In this document: one piece after another, positions 56,401 through 64,000 of the stretch
Layout of the letters: every line of letters begins with the position of its first letter
Numbering within the stretch: position 1 is the stretch's first letter
Assembly: GCA_023369685.1 (NCBI GenBank)
Contig: SACZ01000002.1
Location: forward strand, 186,001-250,000
Direction: 5' to 3'
Source: Prolixibacteraceae bacterium JC049
Lineage (GTDB): Bacteria; Bacteroidota; Bacteroidia; Bacteroidales; Prolixibacteraceae
Length of the DNA stretch: 64,000 bases
Translations under genes and position numbers: made by a program
The notes under the pieces: generated by a model
What the model was told of the DNA's origin: nothing
The model's database searches: none
What the model saw: the letters and a program-made list of their open reading frames with translations, nothing else

Positions 56401-56956
56401 CATCAATCAATTCGACCAAGTTCCTGTAGGCAAACCAACTTCACCAGAGATCAACTATGGTTTTGGATTGAGTTCAGGTTATAAAAACTTCGACTTCTCA
56501 TTCTTCTTCCAAGGATCAGCAAAGTCTTCATTCTTCATCGACCCTAAAGCTCTGGCTCCATTTATTGAGTCGGAAGATGATGATACCAAAACAAGAGTTG
56601 AAAATGGGTTGGCACAATTTATTGCTGATGACTACTGGACAGAAAGCAATCAAAATCCATTTGCAAAATGGCCAAGATTGGCAAGTCCACGAAAACAATC
56701 TGAAAACAATATTCAGAGAAGTACCATGTGGGTGCGCGATGGCGGTTTCTTACGACTTAAGAACGTTGAATTGGGTTATACACTTCCAAAATCGTTGGCT
56801 CAAAAGTTGAACATTGCGTCTTGTCGTTTCTACTTAAGTGGAACCAACCTACTGGCCTTTAGCAGCTTTAAATTATGGGATATCGAAATGGGAGGTAACG
56901 GCTTAGGTTATCCTGTACAACGTGTTATCAACCTGGGTGTTAATCTCAACTTCTAA
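53462..56956 (+). CDS. SusC/RagA TonB-dependent transporter with STN domain (right PUL)
   Basis: 1164 residues. Signal region (about 1-41), STN domain (about 45-112; LLDVKRSNVTIDQLLVEFDE), carboxypeptidase-like domain (about 138-210), plug (IRGVASFGTGKKDPLILIDN, KDASATALYGARGANGVILV) and barrel. The C-terminus ends in the usual strand VINLGVNLNF. It probably passes the signal to the FecR protein through its STN domain. 36 bases to SusD. Confidence 0.95.
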   Translation: MKKKHLIFFRQCSGRRILLHMKLTLALFLVCILNSYASVYSQNTLLDVKRSNVTIDQLLVEFDEQSEFQFFYKSNLFEGEAPLEVSEKRIKMDDFLNKYLSPRGYEYQVIDRTVILNKKKAADKTIGKSNGQQDQGIKVKGKVSDSSGAPLPGVTVMVVGSTRGVITDPDGNYDISVNENDKLHISFIGMEPQVIELNGRTTINVVLQEKSEELADVTVVAFGRQKKESVIASIETVDVDELKVSSSNLTTALAGRMAGLISYQRSGEPGQDNAEYFIRGVASFGTGKKDPLILIDNVESDSHDLSRLHPDDLASFSILKDASATALYGARGANGVILVTTKEGREGKAKISVRYESSFSSPTRTIDMADPITYMQMYNEAVATRNPLEQRPFSQSKINHTQLGTNSVVFPAVDWMGLLFKNRTHNYRANVNISGGGRIASYYVAGGFSQDNGILKDDPQNNFENNIDLKKFNLRSNINVNVTKTTKLKFRFNGTFDDYQGPIQGGSTIYKNALKTSPVRFLPTYEPVGEYNPPHVMFGNFGTGASYYNPYAQMVRGYKAASTNKMMAQLELHQDLKFILPGLKLRLLGNTKRNYYYDFSRSYAPNYYYVDELSFNRHTGEYSIGWLNETGENIGKSYLSYKQGKKNTDHSYYGEASLTYNNKFGSHGVSGMLVGTARESISGNEDSIIKSLPSRNLALAGRFTYSYNDKYFGEFNFGYNGSEKFAKNNRWGFFPSGGIGWMVSNENFFKQSGINKVVNKLKIRGTHGLAGNDAIGDERFFYISNIQIGKGGGYTVGSDYNGHGGKGVKINTYENLEIGWEVAHQSNLALEVGLFESLNIHTDLFYERRENILMERKDIPVSMGLWATPRANVGETERKGIDASIDYNTYVNDDLWITFRGNFTYAHGEFKTYEEPDYSVETGSGTPWLSKEGQPLSQKWGYIAERLFIDENDVLNSPRQDFGTYGPGDIKYKDINGDNIINQFDQVPVGKPTSPEINYGFGLSSGYKNFDFSFFFQGSAKSSFFIDPKALAPFIESEDDDTKTRVENGLAQFIADDYWTESNQNPFAKWPRLASPRKQSENNIQRSTMWVRDGGFLRLKNVELGYTLPKSLAQKLNIASCRFYLSGTNLLAFSSFKLWDIEMGGNGLGYPVQRVINLGVNLNF

Positions 56957-56991
56957 ATTCACTAAGTGATAAAAATATCAAACTAAGAAAC

Positions 56992-58935
56992 ATGAAAATA
57001 TTTACAAAAATAAAACGAAGATATTTTGCACTTTGTGCAATGCTCATTTTCATATGCTCATGTACCGATTATCTCGATATTATCCCTGATAATATTGCAG
57101 AAATTGACAATGCTTTTGAATCGAGACATGAGGCTGAGAACTTCATGTGGGGATGTTATTCATTTATTCCTGGTGTACCTTATTTTGCTGATAACCCATC
57201 ATTGGTAGGTGGCGACGAAGTTTGGTTAATTCCTCAAATTGGAGAGGGCAACAGAAATGTTCGCTTACGCGGAATAGCTCTGGGCGAGCAAAGTGCTACC
57301 AATCCATTGGCCAACTACTGGTCGAAAGGTAATGGAGGTAAAAACCTATGGAAAGGGCTTAGAGACTGCAACATTTTTCTGGAGAATATCCACAAACCTT
57401 TCAACCTGGAAGAAGGAGAAAGAAAACAGTGGGTTGCAGAAGTAAAGTTCCTGAAAGCTTACTTGCATTTTTACTTGCTTCGCATGTATGGCCCTATACC
57501 TATTAAGCGTAAGAATGTGGAAGTAGGAGGAAGCATCGACGACGTACAAGCTTTTCGTGAGCCTGTTGATAAAGTAGCTGATTACATTGTTGAGTTGTTA
57601 GATGAAGCAATTCCTGATTTGTTACCTCGAATTGAAGATCCGACTCTGGAATACGGTAGAGCAACACAGGTTATTGCCAAAGCGCTTAAAGGAAAGGTTC
57701 TACTTTATGCTGCAAGTCCGCTATTCAATGGGAATACCGATTATGCTAGTTTTACAGACAAAAGAGGTACTGTCTTATTTCCGCAACAATACGATAATGC
57801 GAAATGGCAGAAAGCTGCTGATGCTTTAGCTGAGGCTATTCAAGCTGCTGAAGCTGCTGGGTTCGAACTTTATAGTTTTGCCAATAATCCTTACGCCAAA
57901 AACTTAAGCGACTCAACCATTCTTGCAATGGGTGTTCGTGGAGCTGTAACTGAAAAAGCACCGGTAGAGAATCGTGAAATCATTTGGGGAGCAACAGCAC
58001 ATAATCCATTCGAACTACAAGGTTTGTGTCAACCATTTTTTACTGCAGCCAATGCTGGTCGTTGGACTGTTTGTGCATCTTATGCTCCTTCATTCAGAGT
58101 GGTAGAACAATTCTATACAAAAAATGGAGTACCTATCGATGAAGATAAAGAGTGGGTTAGCACTGTTGATCCATATGAATTACGCACAGCAACCGAAGCT
58201 GATCGTTACTACATCGAGCCTAACCACAAAACAGTAAACCTTCACTTTAATCGTGAGCCTCGCTTCTATGGTTCTATCTCTTTCGATGGAGGTACATTCT
58301 ATGGAAATGGAAAATTCATCGAAGACAAAGAGCTTCATGTAACTAAATTCCAACTTAGTCAGATTCCTGGGGGATACATCTTCGACAAACGTTCGTCGAC
58401 TGGTTACTTAGTGAAAAAGCTACTGAACTACCAAACTTCGGTAGGAGAAAAAAGCTACGATCTAATTGATAAGAGATATGCTTTTCCAATTATCAGATTG
58501 GCCGACTTATACCTAATGTATGCAGAAGCTTTGAACGAAGCCAAAGAGCAACCAGACGGAGAAGTTTACACGTACATCGACAAGGTGAGAGAAAGATCTG
58601 GTCTAAAAGGTGTTGAAGAAAGCTGGACTAATTATTCTGTTACTCCTGACAAGCCTAAAAACAAAGAAGGGATGAGACAAATCATCCAGAGAGAGAGAAT
58701 GAATGAGCTTGCTTTTGAAGGAAGTCGTTTCTGGGATATAAGAAGATGGAAGTTGATGGAAGAGTACATGACTAAGCCTATTTATGGTTGGAATACTCAG
58801 GGAGAAGAAGCCGAAGACTTTTATAAAAAGCAATTGGTATACCAGTTGAAATTCGATCAGAAAGATTACTTCTGGCCTATCAAAATCGATGATCTATTAA
58901 AGAATAGCAACCTTGTTCAGAATCCTGGATGGTAA
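56992..58935 (+). CDS. SusD/RagB-family nutrient-binding lipoprotein (right PUL)
   Basis: 647 residues with lipobox FICSC (Cys 24). SusD features: WVAEVKFLKAYLHFYLLRMYG, ALKGKVLLYAASPLFNG, YPIIRLADLYLMYAEALNEA-like segment, and RERMNELAFEGSRFWDIRRW near the end. Surface partner of the upstream SusC. Its ligand is probably different from that of the left PUL, as the mid-region differs. Confidence 0.95.
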   Translation: MKIFTKIKRRYFALCAMLIFICSCTDYLDIIPDNIAEIDNAFESRHEAENFMWGCYSFIPGVPYFADNPSLVGGDEVWLIPQIGEGNRNVRLRGIALGEQSATNPLANYWSKGNGGKNLWKGLRDCNIFLENIHKPFNLEEGERKQWVAEVKFLKAYLHFYLLRMYGPIPIKRKNVEVGGSIDDVQAFREPVDKVADYIVELLDEAIPDLLPRIEDPTLEYGRATQVIAKALKGKVLLYAASPLFNGNTDYASFTDKRGTVLFPQQYDNAKWQKAADALAEAIQAAEAAGFELYSFANNPYAKNLSDSTILAMGVRGAVTEKAPVENREIIWGATAHNPFELQGLCQPFFTAANAGRWTVCASYAPSFRVVEQFYTKNGVPIDEDKEWVSTVDPYELRTATEADRYYIEPNHKTVNLHFNREPRFYGSISFDGGTFYGNGKFIEDKELHVTKFQLSQIPGGYIFDKRSSTGYLVKKLLNYQTSVGEKSYDLIDKRYAFPIIRLADLYLMYAEALNEAKEQPDGEVYTYIDKVRERSGLKGVEESWTNYSVTPDKPKNKEGMRQIIQRERMNELAFEGSRFWDIRRWKLMEEYMTKPIYGWNTQGEEAEDFYKKQLVYQLKFDQKDYFWPIKIDDLLKNSNLVQNPGW

Positions 58936-58963
58936 TCTAATTCAATGAACTAAAAAATCAGAC

Positions 58964-60268
58964 ATGAGAAATAAATTAATATATCTTGTTTCGTTACTTT
59001 TCGTCTTCAGCTGCCAATTCGACCAGCCTTATGAAGATGAAGGAAGTATGGTAGCGCCGGACAAAGTAAATGTTACTGGTGTTACAAATATCAATGGTGG
59101 TGCAATCATCACTTACGATAAGCTAACCGGTGATGATGTAATTGGCGTAAGAGCCAGTTACCAATACAATGCAGATGATAAAGTAAATGAAGTTTTTGCA
59201 TCAGCTGTTTCAGACACCATTATTATAAAAGGTTTTGCAGACACATTACAAACTAACATTAGTCTTGTGGCTGTTAACTCTAATGGAATCGAATCGGAAC
59301 CCAATGTGGTTAGCATTACTCCTAAAACTCCTCCTGTTGAACTAGCTGCTGCTTCTGCCAAACTAATTGCAACAATTGGCGGGATTAAACTTCAGATGAC
59401 TAACCTGCCTGACACTTATATCTCAGCAATTTTAGAGTACCGTAACGATTCAACTGATTGGGAATACCACGACGACATTTATAGAACGAAAGACTCTATA
59501 ATTAGTGTCAAGTACCTTGGTATTACAAGTGCAAAGCAATCGTTCCGCGTTAAAGTGGTTGATGAATTCAATAATTTGGCTTACTCTTCCCCTAAAGATC
59601 TAAAACCAACTTCAATTGAAGATGGAATTTACGATATCGAAGGTAACCATTACTCTATAATTGCCATTGGTTCACAACTATGGCTAGGAGAAAACCTAAA
59701 ATGTACCAAATACAACGATGGAACTCCTATTGCTAATGTTACCGAAGATGATGAGTGGAACTCTTTGGAAACGGCAGCTTACTGTTGGCAAGATAACAAT
59801 GTCGAATTGTATAAGAAATACGGTGCATTATACAACTGGTTTGTTGTTGATCCTGCAAGTAATGGAGGTAAACAAATTGCTCCGGAAGGAACTCATATCC
59901 CAACAGATAAAGAGTGGATGGAGCTGGAAAGAGCATTGGGTATGTCTGAAGAGCACATCCCTCAACAAGGGTGGAACAGAGGTACCAACCAAGCCAGTCA
60001 GTTAGCGACAGCTAATGCGCCATGGAAAGGTGGAAAATTAAAATCCGATCCTGCATTAGGTTCTAGTGGATTCGAAGCATATCCAATCGGACGAAGATCT
60101 CCATTTAAAGGATTAGAAAGATTTAACCAGTGTACATTCTGGTGGAGTGCTGATGAATTAGGAACTTCAGCATGGGTTCGTGGAATGTTCTATAGTAACA
60201 ATCGATTAAACAGAGAACCGCAAGACAAAAAATGGGGATTCTCTATTCGCTGTATATTGGATGACTAA
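58964..60268 (+). CDS. SusE-position lipoprotein with C-terminal FISUMP domain (right PUL)
   Basis: 434 residues with lipobox VFSC (Cys 17). The first part (about 20-215) has two Ig/fibronectin-like modules as in DUF4959-type PUL lipoproteins (GGAIITYDKLTGDDVIGVRA). The rest (about 220-434) is a Fibrobacter succinogenes major paralogous (FISUMP) domain: YSIIAIGSQLWLGENLKCTK, YGALYNWF, GTHIPTDKEWMELE and a closing GFSIRCI. A joined SusE-like and FISUMP lipoprotein at this place suggests a surface adhesion or glycan-binding role. 28 bases after SusD. Confidence 0.8.
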   Translation: MRNKLIYLVSLLFVFSCQFDQPYEDEGSMVAPDKVNVTGVTNINGGAIITYDKLTGDDVIGVRASYQYNADDKVNEVFASAVSDTIIIKGFADTLQTNISLVAVNSNGIESEPNVVSITPKTPPVELAAASAKLIATIGGIKLQMTNLPDTYISAILEYRNDSTDWEYHDDIYRTKDSIISVKYLGITSAKQSFRVKVVDEFNNLAYSSPKDLKPTSIEDGIYDIEGNHYSIIAIGSQLWLGENLKCTKYNDGTPIANVTEDDEWNSLETAAYCWQDNNVELYKKYGALYNWFVVDPASNGGKQIAPEGTHIPTDKEWMELERALGMSEEHIPQQGWNRGTNQASQLATANAPWKGGKLKSDPALGSSGFEAYPIGRRSPFKGLERFNQCTFWWSADELGTSAWVRGMFYSNNRLNREPQDKKWGFSIRCILDD

Positions 60269-60313
60269 TAAACGCTGACCGATTTATAACAAAATGTAAA
60301 CCGAACTAAGTTT

Positions 60314-60350
60314 AGAAAGCTATTGGCAGCAGTGTCAATAGCTTTCTTTT
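60314..60350 (+). terminator. Terminator after the right PUL lipoprotein
   Basis: AGAAAGCTATTG / CAATAGCTTTCT arms with TTTT. It separates the PUL core from the hydrolase gene. Confidence 0.8.
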
Positions 60351-60384
60351 AATATCCTCCTGTGTTCAATTAAATTGCAATACC

Positions 60385-62289
60385 ATGAACGATAATACAC
60401 GATCATTATTCTTGTTATTCCTCCTATTCTCATTTAACTCTTTTGCACAAACGCCTCCATCATTAAGCAAAAACAAATTTGCTCACTACATTCAGTTTTT
60501 CAATTCTGTGGATGATGAACCCATAAAAAACGCCATCCCCAATAATCAGTGTTGGGATTGGATGCAACAAAACATTCCCTTCTTTGAATGTCCCGACGAA
60601 GATATCGAGCAAATCTATTACTACCGTTGGTGGGTTTACCGCAAACACATAAAGCAAACTCCAATGGGATTTGTTATCACCGAATTTCTACCTGAAGTAG
60701 GACACGCAAAAAAATACAACACCATTGCTTGTGCTTCGGGACTGCACGTAGATGAGGGCAAATGGTTACACAACCGAAAATACATCGAAGATTACCTTCG
60801 GTTTTGGCTGTCTGGTCAAGCCGACTCGCACCATTACAGCGATTGGTTTGCGCTATCTACCTATGAATATTGTGCTGCAATTGGTGATTTCTCGTTGGCA
60901 GAAGAACTATTACCCCATCTTGTTGAGCATTATAAAAAATGGGAACAACTAAAGCTACACGAATCGGGCTTATTTTGGTCGCACGATGGAAACGATGGAG
61001 GAGAACATTCTATTAGCAAAGGAGGCTTACGTCCTACTCGTAACTCATACATGTATGCCGAAGCCATAAGCATATCCAGGATTGCTAAACGATTCGGGAA
61101 AGAAGAGCTTGAAAGAGAATTTTCAGCAAAAGCAAAGAAGCTAAAAGAGTTGGTACAAACTAAATTATGGAACCAATCGAACCAGTTCTTCTACAACATC
61201 CCTCTGGACAAAAGAGAAGAAGCCGTAAAATCATGGAACCATGACGACATCGACTCTTCGCGATTCGTAAAAGAGCTATACGGCTTATTTCCTTGGCGAT
61301 TTGAATTACCCGACAATGGTTTCGAAAAGGCATGGGAGCAGATTTTAGATAAAGAAGGTTTTTATGCCACATACGGTCCAACAACTGCCGAACAACGTCA
61401 TCCTCTTTTCATGAAGAAAAGAGTAAAAAGATGCCAATGGGATGGATCAAGCTGGCCATTTTCTACCAGTATTGCGCTGGGAAGTATGAGAAACCTATTA
61501 AAGCAATACAAGCAGGATGTTATAACCAAAAACGATTTCCTCCATTTTATGCAAGTTTATGCACGCTCTCAGCATCGCAAGTTACCTTATGGCGAAGAGA
61601 TACCCTGGATTGGAGAGAGTCTTCATCCGAAAACCGGAATTTGGCTTTCACGGGCGATTGCTCTCGATATGAATATCCCCATGGTGGCTAGTCAATATTG
61701 GAAAAATAAGAATAGTGCAGTTGTTCGAGGTAAAGATTACAACCACTCCAGTTACTGCGACTTAGTTATTTCTGGCCTAGCCGGATTAAAAATAAACGAC
61801 GATTCGTCCATCGAAATTGATCCATTAATTCCTTCGGACAAATGGGAATGGTTCTGCTTGGATAAAATTAAATTTCGGGATAAAATTTTAACGGTTGTTT
61901 ACGACAAGACAGGTTCGAAATACCAGGTTAAACCTGGACTAAATTTATATGTAGATGGAATTCTCGTTGCCCACACAAATGAGTTGGAAAAACTAACTTA
62001 CCAACCTCAAAATACCTTTTCTCAGTTAGAACAAAATCGATTTAAGGTATTTCCTAACCCAGCAAAAGATAAACTTCAGTTGCAAGTTCCTTCTACTGAT
62101 TTCAGAAAACTCTACTTCTCATTAACCAATTCTTCGGGAAAAGTTATTCTGAAAAAGAAGTTGGACACTTCACATCAAGCCAGCCTACATACTATTCACT
62201 TAAAATCGAATATTAATAGTGGAATTTACTGCTATCAGGTCGGTTCAAAAAAACAAATCCTTCATCAAGGGAAAGTGTGCATAAAATAA
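60385..62289 (+). CDS. Glycoside hydrolase-like (alpha/alpha)6 protein with T9SS tail
   Basis: 634 residues. Signal peptide (cleavage near SFAQTP), a helical-barrel domain (about 25-480) like MGH1/GH63-type glycosidases: SGLHVDEGKWLHNRKYIEDY, SHDGNDGGEHSISKGG, RPTRNSYMYAEAISISRIAK, then GPTTAEQRHP and QWDGSSWPFSTSIAL. The acid candidates lie in WSHDGNDGGE and EEIPWIGESL. The C-terminal 80 residues (FKVFPNPAKDKLQLQVPS) are a type A sorting domain of the type IX secretion system, so it is exported and surface-anchored. Substrate not known. Confidence 0.8.
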   Translation: MNDNTRSLFLLFLLFSFNSFAQTPPSLSKNKFAHYIQFFNSVDDEPIKNAIPNNQCWDWMQQNIPFFECPDEDIEQIYYYRWWVYRKHIKQTPMGFVITEFLPEVGHAKKYNTIACASGLHVDEGKWLHNRKYIEDYLRFWLSGQADSHHYSDWFALSTYEYCAAIGDFSLAEELLPHLVEHYKKWEQLKLHESGLFWSHDGNDGGEHSISKGGLRPTRNSYMYAEAISISRIAKRFGKEELEREFSAKAKKLKELVQTKLWNQSNQFFYNIPLDKREEAVKSWNHDDIDSSRFVKELYGLFPWRFELPDNGFEKAWEQILDKEGFYATYGPTTAEQRHPLFMKKRVKRCQWDGSSWPFSTSIALGSMRNLLKQYKQDVITKNDFLHFMQVYARSQHRKLPYGEEIPWIGESLHPKTGIWLSRAIALDMNIPMVASQYWKNKNSAVVRGKDYNHSSYCDLVISGLAGLKINDDSSIEIDPLIPSDKWEWFCLDKIKFRDKILTVVYDKTGSKYQVKPGLNLYVDGILVAHTNELEKLTYQPQNTFSQLEQNRFKVFPNPAKDKLQLQVPSTDFRKLYFSLTNSSGKVILKKKLDTSHQASLHTIHLKSNINSGIYCYQVGSKKQILHQGKVCIK

Positions 62290-62293
62290 CAAC

Positions 62294-62322
62294 CTGAATT
62301 CGACATTAAATTTTGAATTCAG
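62294..62322 (+). repeat. Hairpin after the hydrolase stop
   Basis: CTGAATTC / GAATTCAG perfect 8-bp arms with a 13-nt loop, 5 bases after the stop; no T-run. Confidence 0.4.
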
Positions 62323-62331
62323 CTTAATAGC

Positions 62332-62369
62332 AAAAAAGCCTATGAAACACATGTCTCATAGGCTTTTCA
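62332..62369. terminator. Bidirectional terminator (hydrolase / ahcY)
   Basis: AAAAGCCTATGA / TCATAGGCTTTT 12-bp arms with A and T runs on both sides, between two convergent genes. Confidence 0.85.
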
Positions 62370-62387
62370 ATCTTTTCTACCTCAACA

Positions 62388-63803
62388 TTAATATCTATAA
62401 TGCTCAGGTTTATATGGTCCATCAACCGGAACTCCGATATAATCGGCTTGTTCTTTTGAAAGTTCTGTCAATTTCACTCCAATTTGCTCTAAATGCAAAC
62501 GCGCCACTTCTTCGTCTAAGTGCTTAGGCAAACGATAAACATCTGTCGCATACTCTTTGGTCCACAATTCAACCTGAGCCAAAGTTTGGTTAGTAAACGA
62601 GTTACTCATTACAAACGAAGGGTGTCCTGTTGCACATCCTAAGTTCACCAAACGCCCATCGGCCAATAAGAAGATTGAGTGTCCATCTTCAAATGTATAT
62701 TTATCAACCTGAGGTTTGATATTGATACGCTCAATTCCTTCGGCTCCTTGCAGACGAGCTACCTGAATTTCGTTATCGAAATGACCAATATTACATACAA
62801 TTGCCTGGTCTCTCATGCCTTTCATGTGCTCGAAAGTGATGATATCTTTGTTACCAGTAGTCGTCACAAAGATATTTCCTTCTGCCAATGCATCTTCCAT
62901 GGTAGTTACCTCGAAACCTTCCATTGCAGCCTGTAGTGCACAAATTGGATCAATCTCAGTAACAATTACACGTGCTCCATATCCTCTTAACGAATGGGCA
63001 CATCCTTTACCTACATCGCCATAACCTGCAACTACTGCCACTTTACCAGCAACCATTACATCGGTAGCACGCTTAATTCCATCTGCCAACGACTCACGAC
63101 ATCCGTATAAGTTATCGAACTTCGACTTAGTAACCGAATCGTTTACATTAATGGCTGGGAACAATAGTTTCCCTTTCTCGTGCATCTGGTACAAACGGTG
63201 AACTCCGGTTGTTGTCTCTTCGGAAACACCTTTCATTCCTTCTACTGTTGCAGCCCAACGGTTTGGAGTTTTAGCTAAAATGTTTTTCAACTGCTTAATT
63301 AGCTCAGCCTCATCTTCACCATGCGTTTCAATGTCTAATGCAGTTGCATCTTTTTCAGCATCAAATCCCAGGTGAATCATTAATGTTGCATCACCTCCAT
63401 CGTCAACAATTAGATTTGGTCCTAAGTTATTGCCAAAGTCCAATGCACGCTCAGTACACCACCAATACTCTTCCAATGTTTCGCCTTTCCATGCAAAAAC
63501 AGGAACGCCAGCCTCTGCAATTGCTGCAGCAGCGTGATCTTGAGTAGAGAAAATATTACAGCTACACCAACGAACATCTGCGCCCAAAGCAACCAATGTT
63601 TCAATTAAAACAGCTGTTTGAACAGTCATGTGCAACGATCCCATTACACGAGCTCCTTTCAATGGTTGAGCTTCACCAAACTTCTTACGAAGTGCCATCA
63701 AACCTGGCATCTCCTTTTCAGCAATCTCAATCTCTTTTCTACCAAAATCGGCTAAAGAGATATCTGCTACTTTATAATCTAATGTATTTGCAACAGTACT
63801 CAT
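62388..63803 (-). CDS. ahcY: Adenosylhomocysteinase
   Basis: Hydrolyses S-adenosylhomocysteine to adenosine and homocysteine, in the activated methyl cycle. 471 residues, typical of the bacterial form. Motifs are [12 protein letters not shown], the NAD site [22 protein letters not shown]-type segment [10 protein letters not shown], and the C-terminal KPEHYRY that reaches into the partner active site. No riboswitch-like structure is evident in the short leader. Confidence 0.97.
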   Translation of the reverse strand: MSTVANTLDYKVADISLADFGRKEIEIAEKEMPGLMALRKKFGEAQPLKGARVMGSLHMTVQTAVLIETLVALGADVRWCSCNIFSTQDHAAAAIAEAGVPVFAWKGETLEEYWWCTERALDFGNNLGPNLIVDDGGDATLMIHLGFDAEKDATALDIETHGEDEAELIKQLKNILAKTPNRWAATVEGMKGVSEETTTGVHRLYQMHEKGKLLFPAINVNDSVTKSKFDNLYGCRESLADGIKRATDVMVAGKVAVVAGYGDVGKGCAHSLRGYGARVIVTEIDPICALQAAMEGFEVTTMEDALAEGNIFVTTTGNKDIITFEHMKGMRDQAIVCNIGHFDNEIQVARLQGAEGIERINIKPQVDKYTFEDGHSIFLLADGRLVNLGCATGHPSFVMSNSFTNQTLAQVELWTKEYATDVYRLPKHLDEEVARLHLEQIGVKLTELSKEQADYIGVPVDGPYKPEHYRY

Positions 63804-63842
63804 CGTATCTTATTTCTTAGTATTATTCTAGTTATCAGAGTG

Positions 63843-63850
63843 CAAAGATA
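63843..63850 (-). promoter_or_regulatory. -7 box of ahcY
   Basis: TATCTTTG on the minus strand, exact TAnnTTTG, 40 bases before the ATG. Confidence 0.5.
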
Positions 63851-63886
63851 ATATTTCACTTAAACAAGATAGTTTCATCAACAACT

Positions 63887-64000
63887 TTAAATACCTAGTT
63901 TAACCAAAATACCTTTGGCTGTCAATCTATCTTTCTCCAACTGATCTTTCAACTCATCTACAGATTTGAATTTCTGTTCATTCCGAATTTTATCAACAAA
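63887..64000 (-). CDS. ribF: C-terminal end of a probable riboflavin kinase/FAD synthetase (partial)
   Basis: The last 37 codons and TAA of a gene entering from the right edge. The reading FVDKIRNEQKFKSVDELKDQ followed by LEKDRLTAKGIL resembles the C-terminus of RibF (typically IRDEQKFDSLEELKxQI). Too short for certainty. Confidence 0.6.
   Translation of the reverse strand, partial: FVDKIRNEQKFKSVDELKDQLEKDRLTAKGILVKLGI

Noticed and set aside
63804-63886. SAH riboswitch before ahcY
   Set aside because: The leader is only about 80 bases, AT-rich, with a plain TAnnTTTG promoter and no matching helices.

Overview
The window looks like a chromosome segment of an AT-rich marine-type member of the Bacteroidota, probably Bacteroidales/Marinilabiliales (lineage is inferred). 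The grounds are two complete SusC/SusD polysaccharide utilisation loci (PULs) driven by ECF sigma/FecR pairs, many -7 boxes of the Bacteroidota type TAnnTTTG, a C-terminal type IX secretion sorting domain, an RprX/RprY-like two-component system, and a DksA-like protein with a degenerate zinc finger.

Layout. 1-4187 (minus): NAD/CoA cofactor cluster nadB-nadC-coaX followed by a truncated outer-membrane beta-barrel gene. 4360-6618 (minus): OmpR-type regulator and sensor kinase. 6794-12951 (plus): MarR regulator, RND adaptor, RND pump and TolC-like channel, a tripartite efflux operon. 13083-14918 (plus): aspartate kinase, folB and a small CWC zinc-ribbon-like gene, then tRNA-Cys. 15950-17091: an unusual 1.1-kb cluster at a CAT-anticodon tRNA. 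Three displaced copies of the tRNA 3' half each carry an 18-bp perfect palindrome where the anticodon should be. Two tandem GIY-YIG nuclease genes are interleaved, and the whole is bounded by 100-bp direct repeats 1000 bp apart. 17167-21845 (minus): lspA, dksA-like and a type 2 ileS with a GIHH instead of HxGH signature. 22113-36405: rmuC, an ECF sigma gene broken by one in-frame stop, a YihY-family membrane protein, rlmH, a very large NtrY-like kinase, an MBL-fold protein and a LytS/LytTR pair. 36466-39217: small protein, galE and an HU/SPOR protein.

39360-62289 holds two PULs arranged head to head. The left PUL reads leftwards (sigma, FecR, SusC, SusD, SusE-position lipoprotein). The right PUL reads rightwards (sigma, FecR, SusC, SusD, SusE-position/FISUMP lipoprotein, T9SS-exported glycosidase-like protein). 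Between them lie a one-protein transmembrane regulator (degenerate PLC-like and LamG sensor domains outside, SARP-like winged helix and helical repeats inside) and a DUF1080 lipoprotein with an elaborate inverted-repeat leader. In both PULs the FecR-SusC gap carries an antisense-facing TAGTTTTG box at the SusC start codon plus an intrinsic terminator pointing away from SusC. I read these as DonS-like cis-antisense sRNAs. The window ends with ahcY and the 3' end of a probable ribF.

The most promising undescribed system is the tRNA/GIY-YIG/palindrome cluster. It looks like a minimal mobile element that inserts in a tRNA anticodon loop, rebuilds the tRNA with its own 3' half and displaces the old half downstream. 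All functional assignments come from reading motifs and context; no database search was run.
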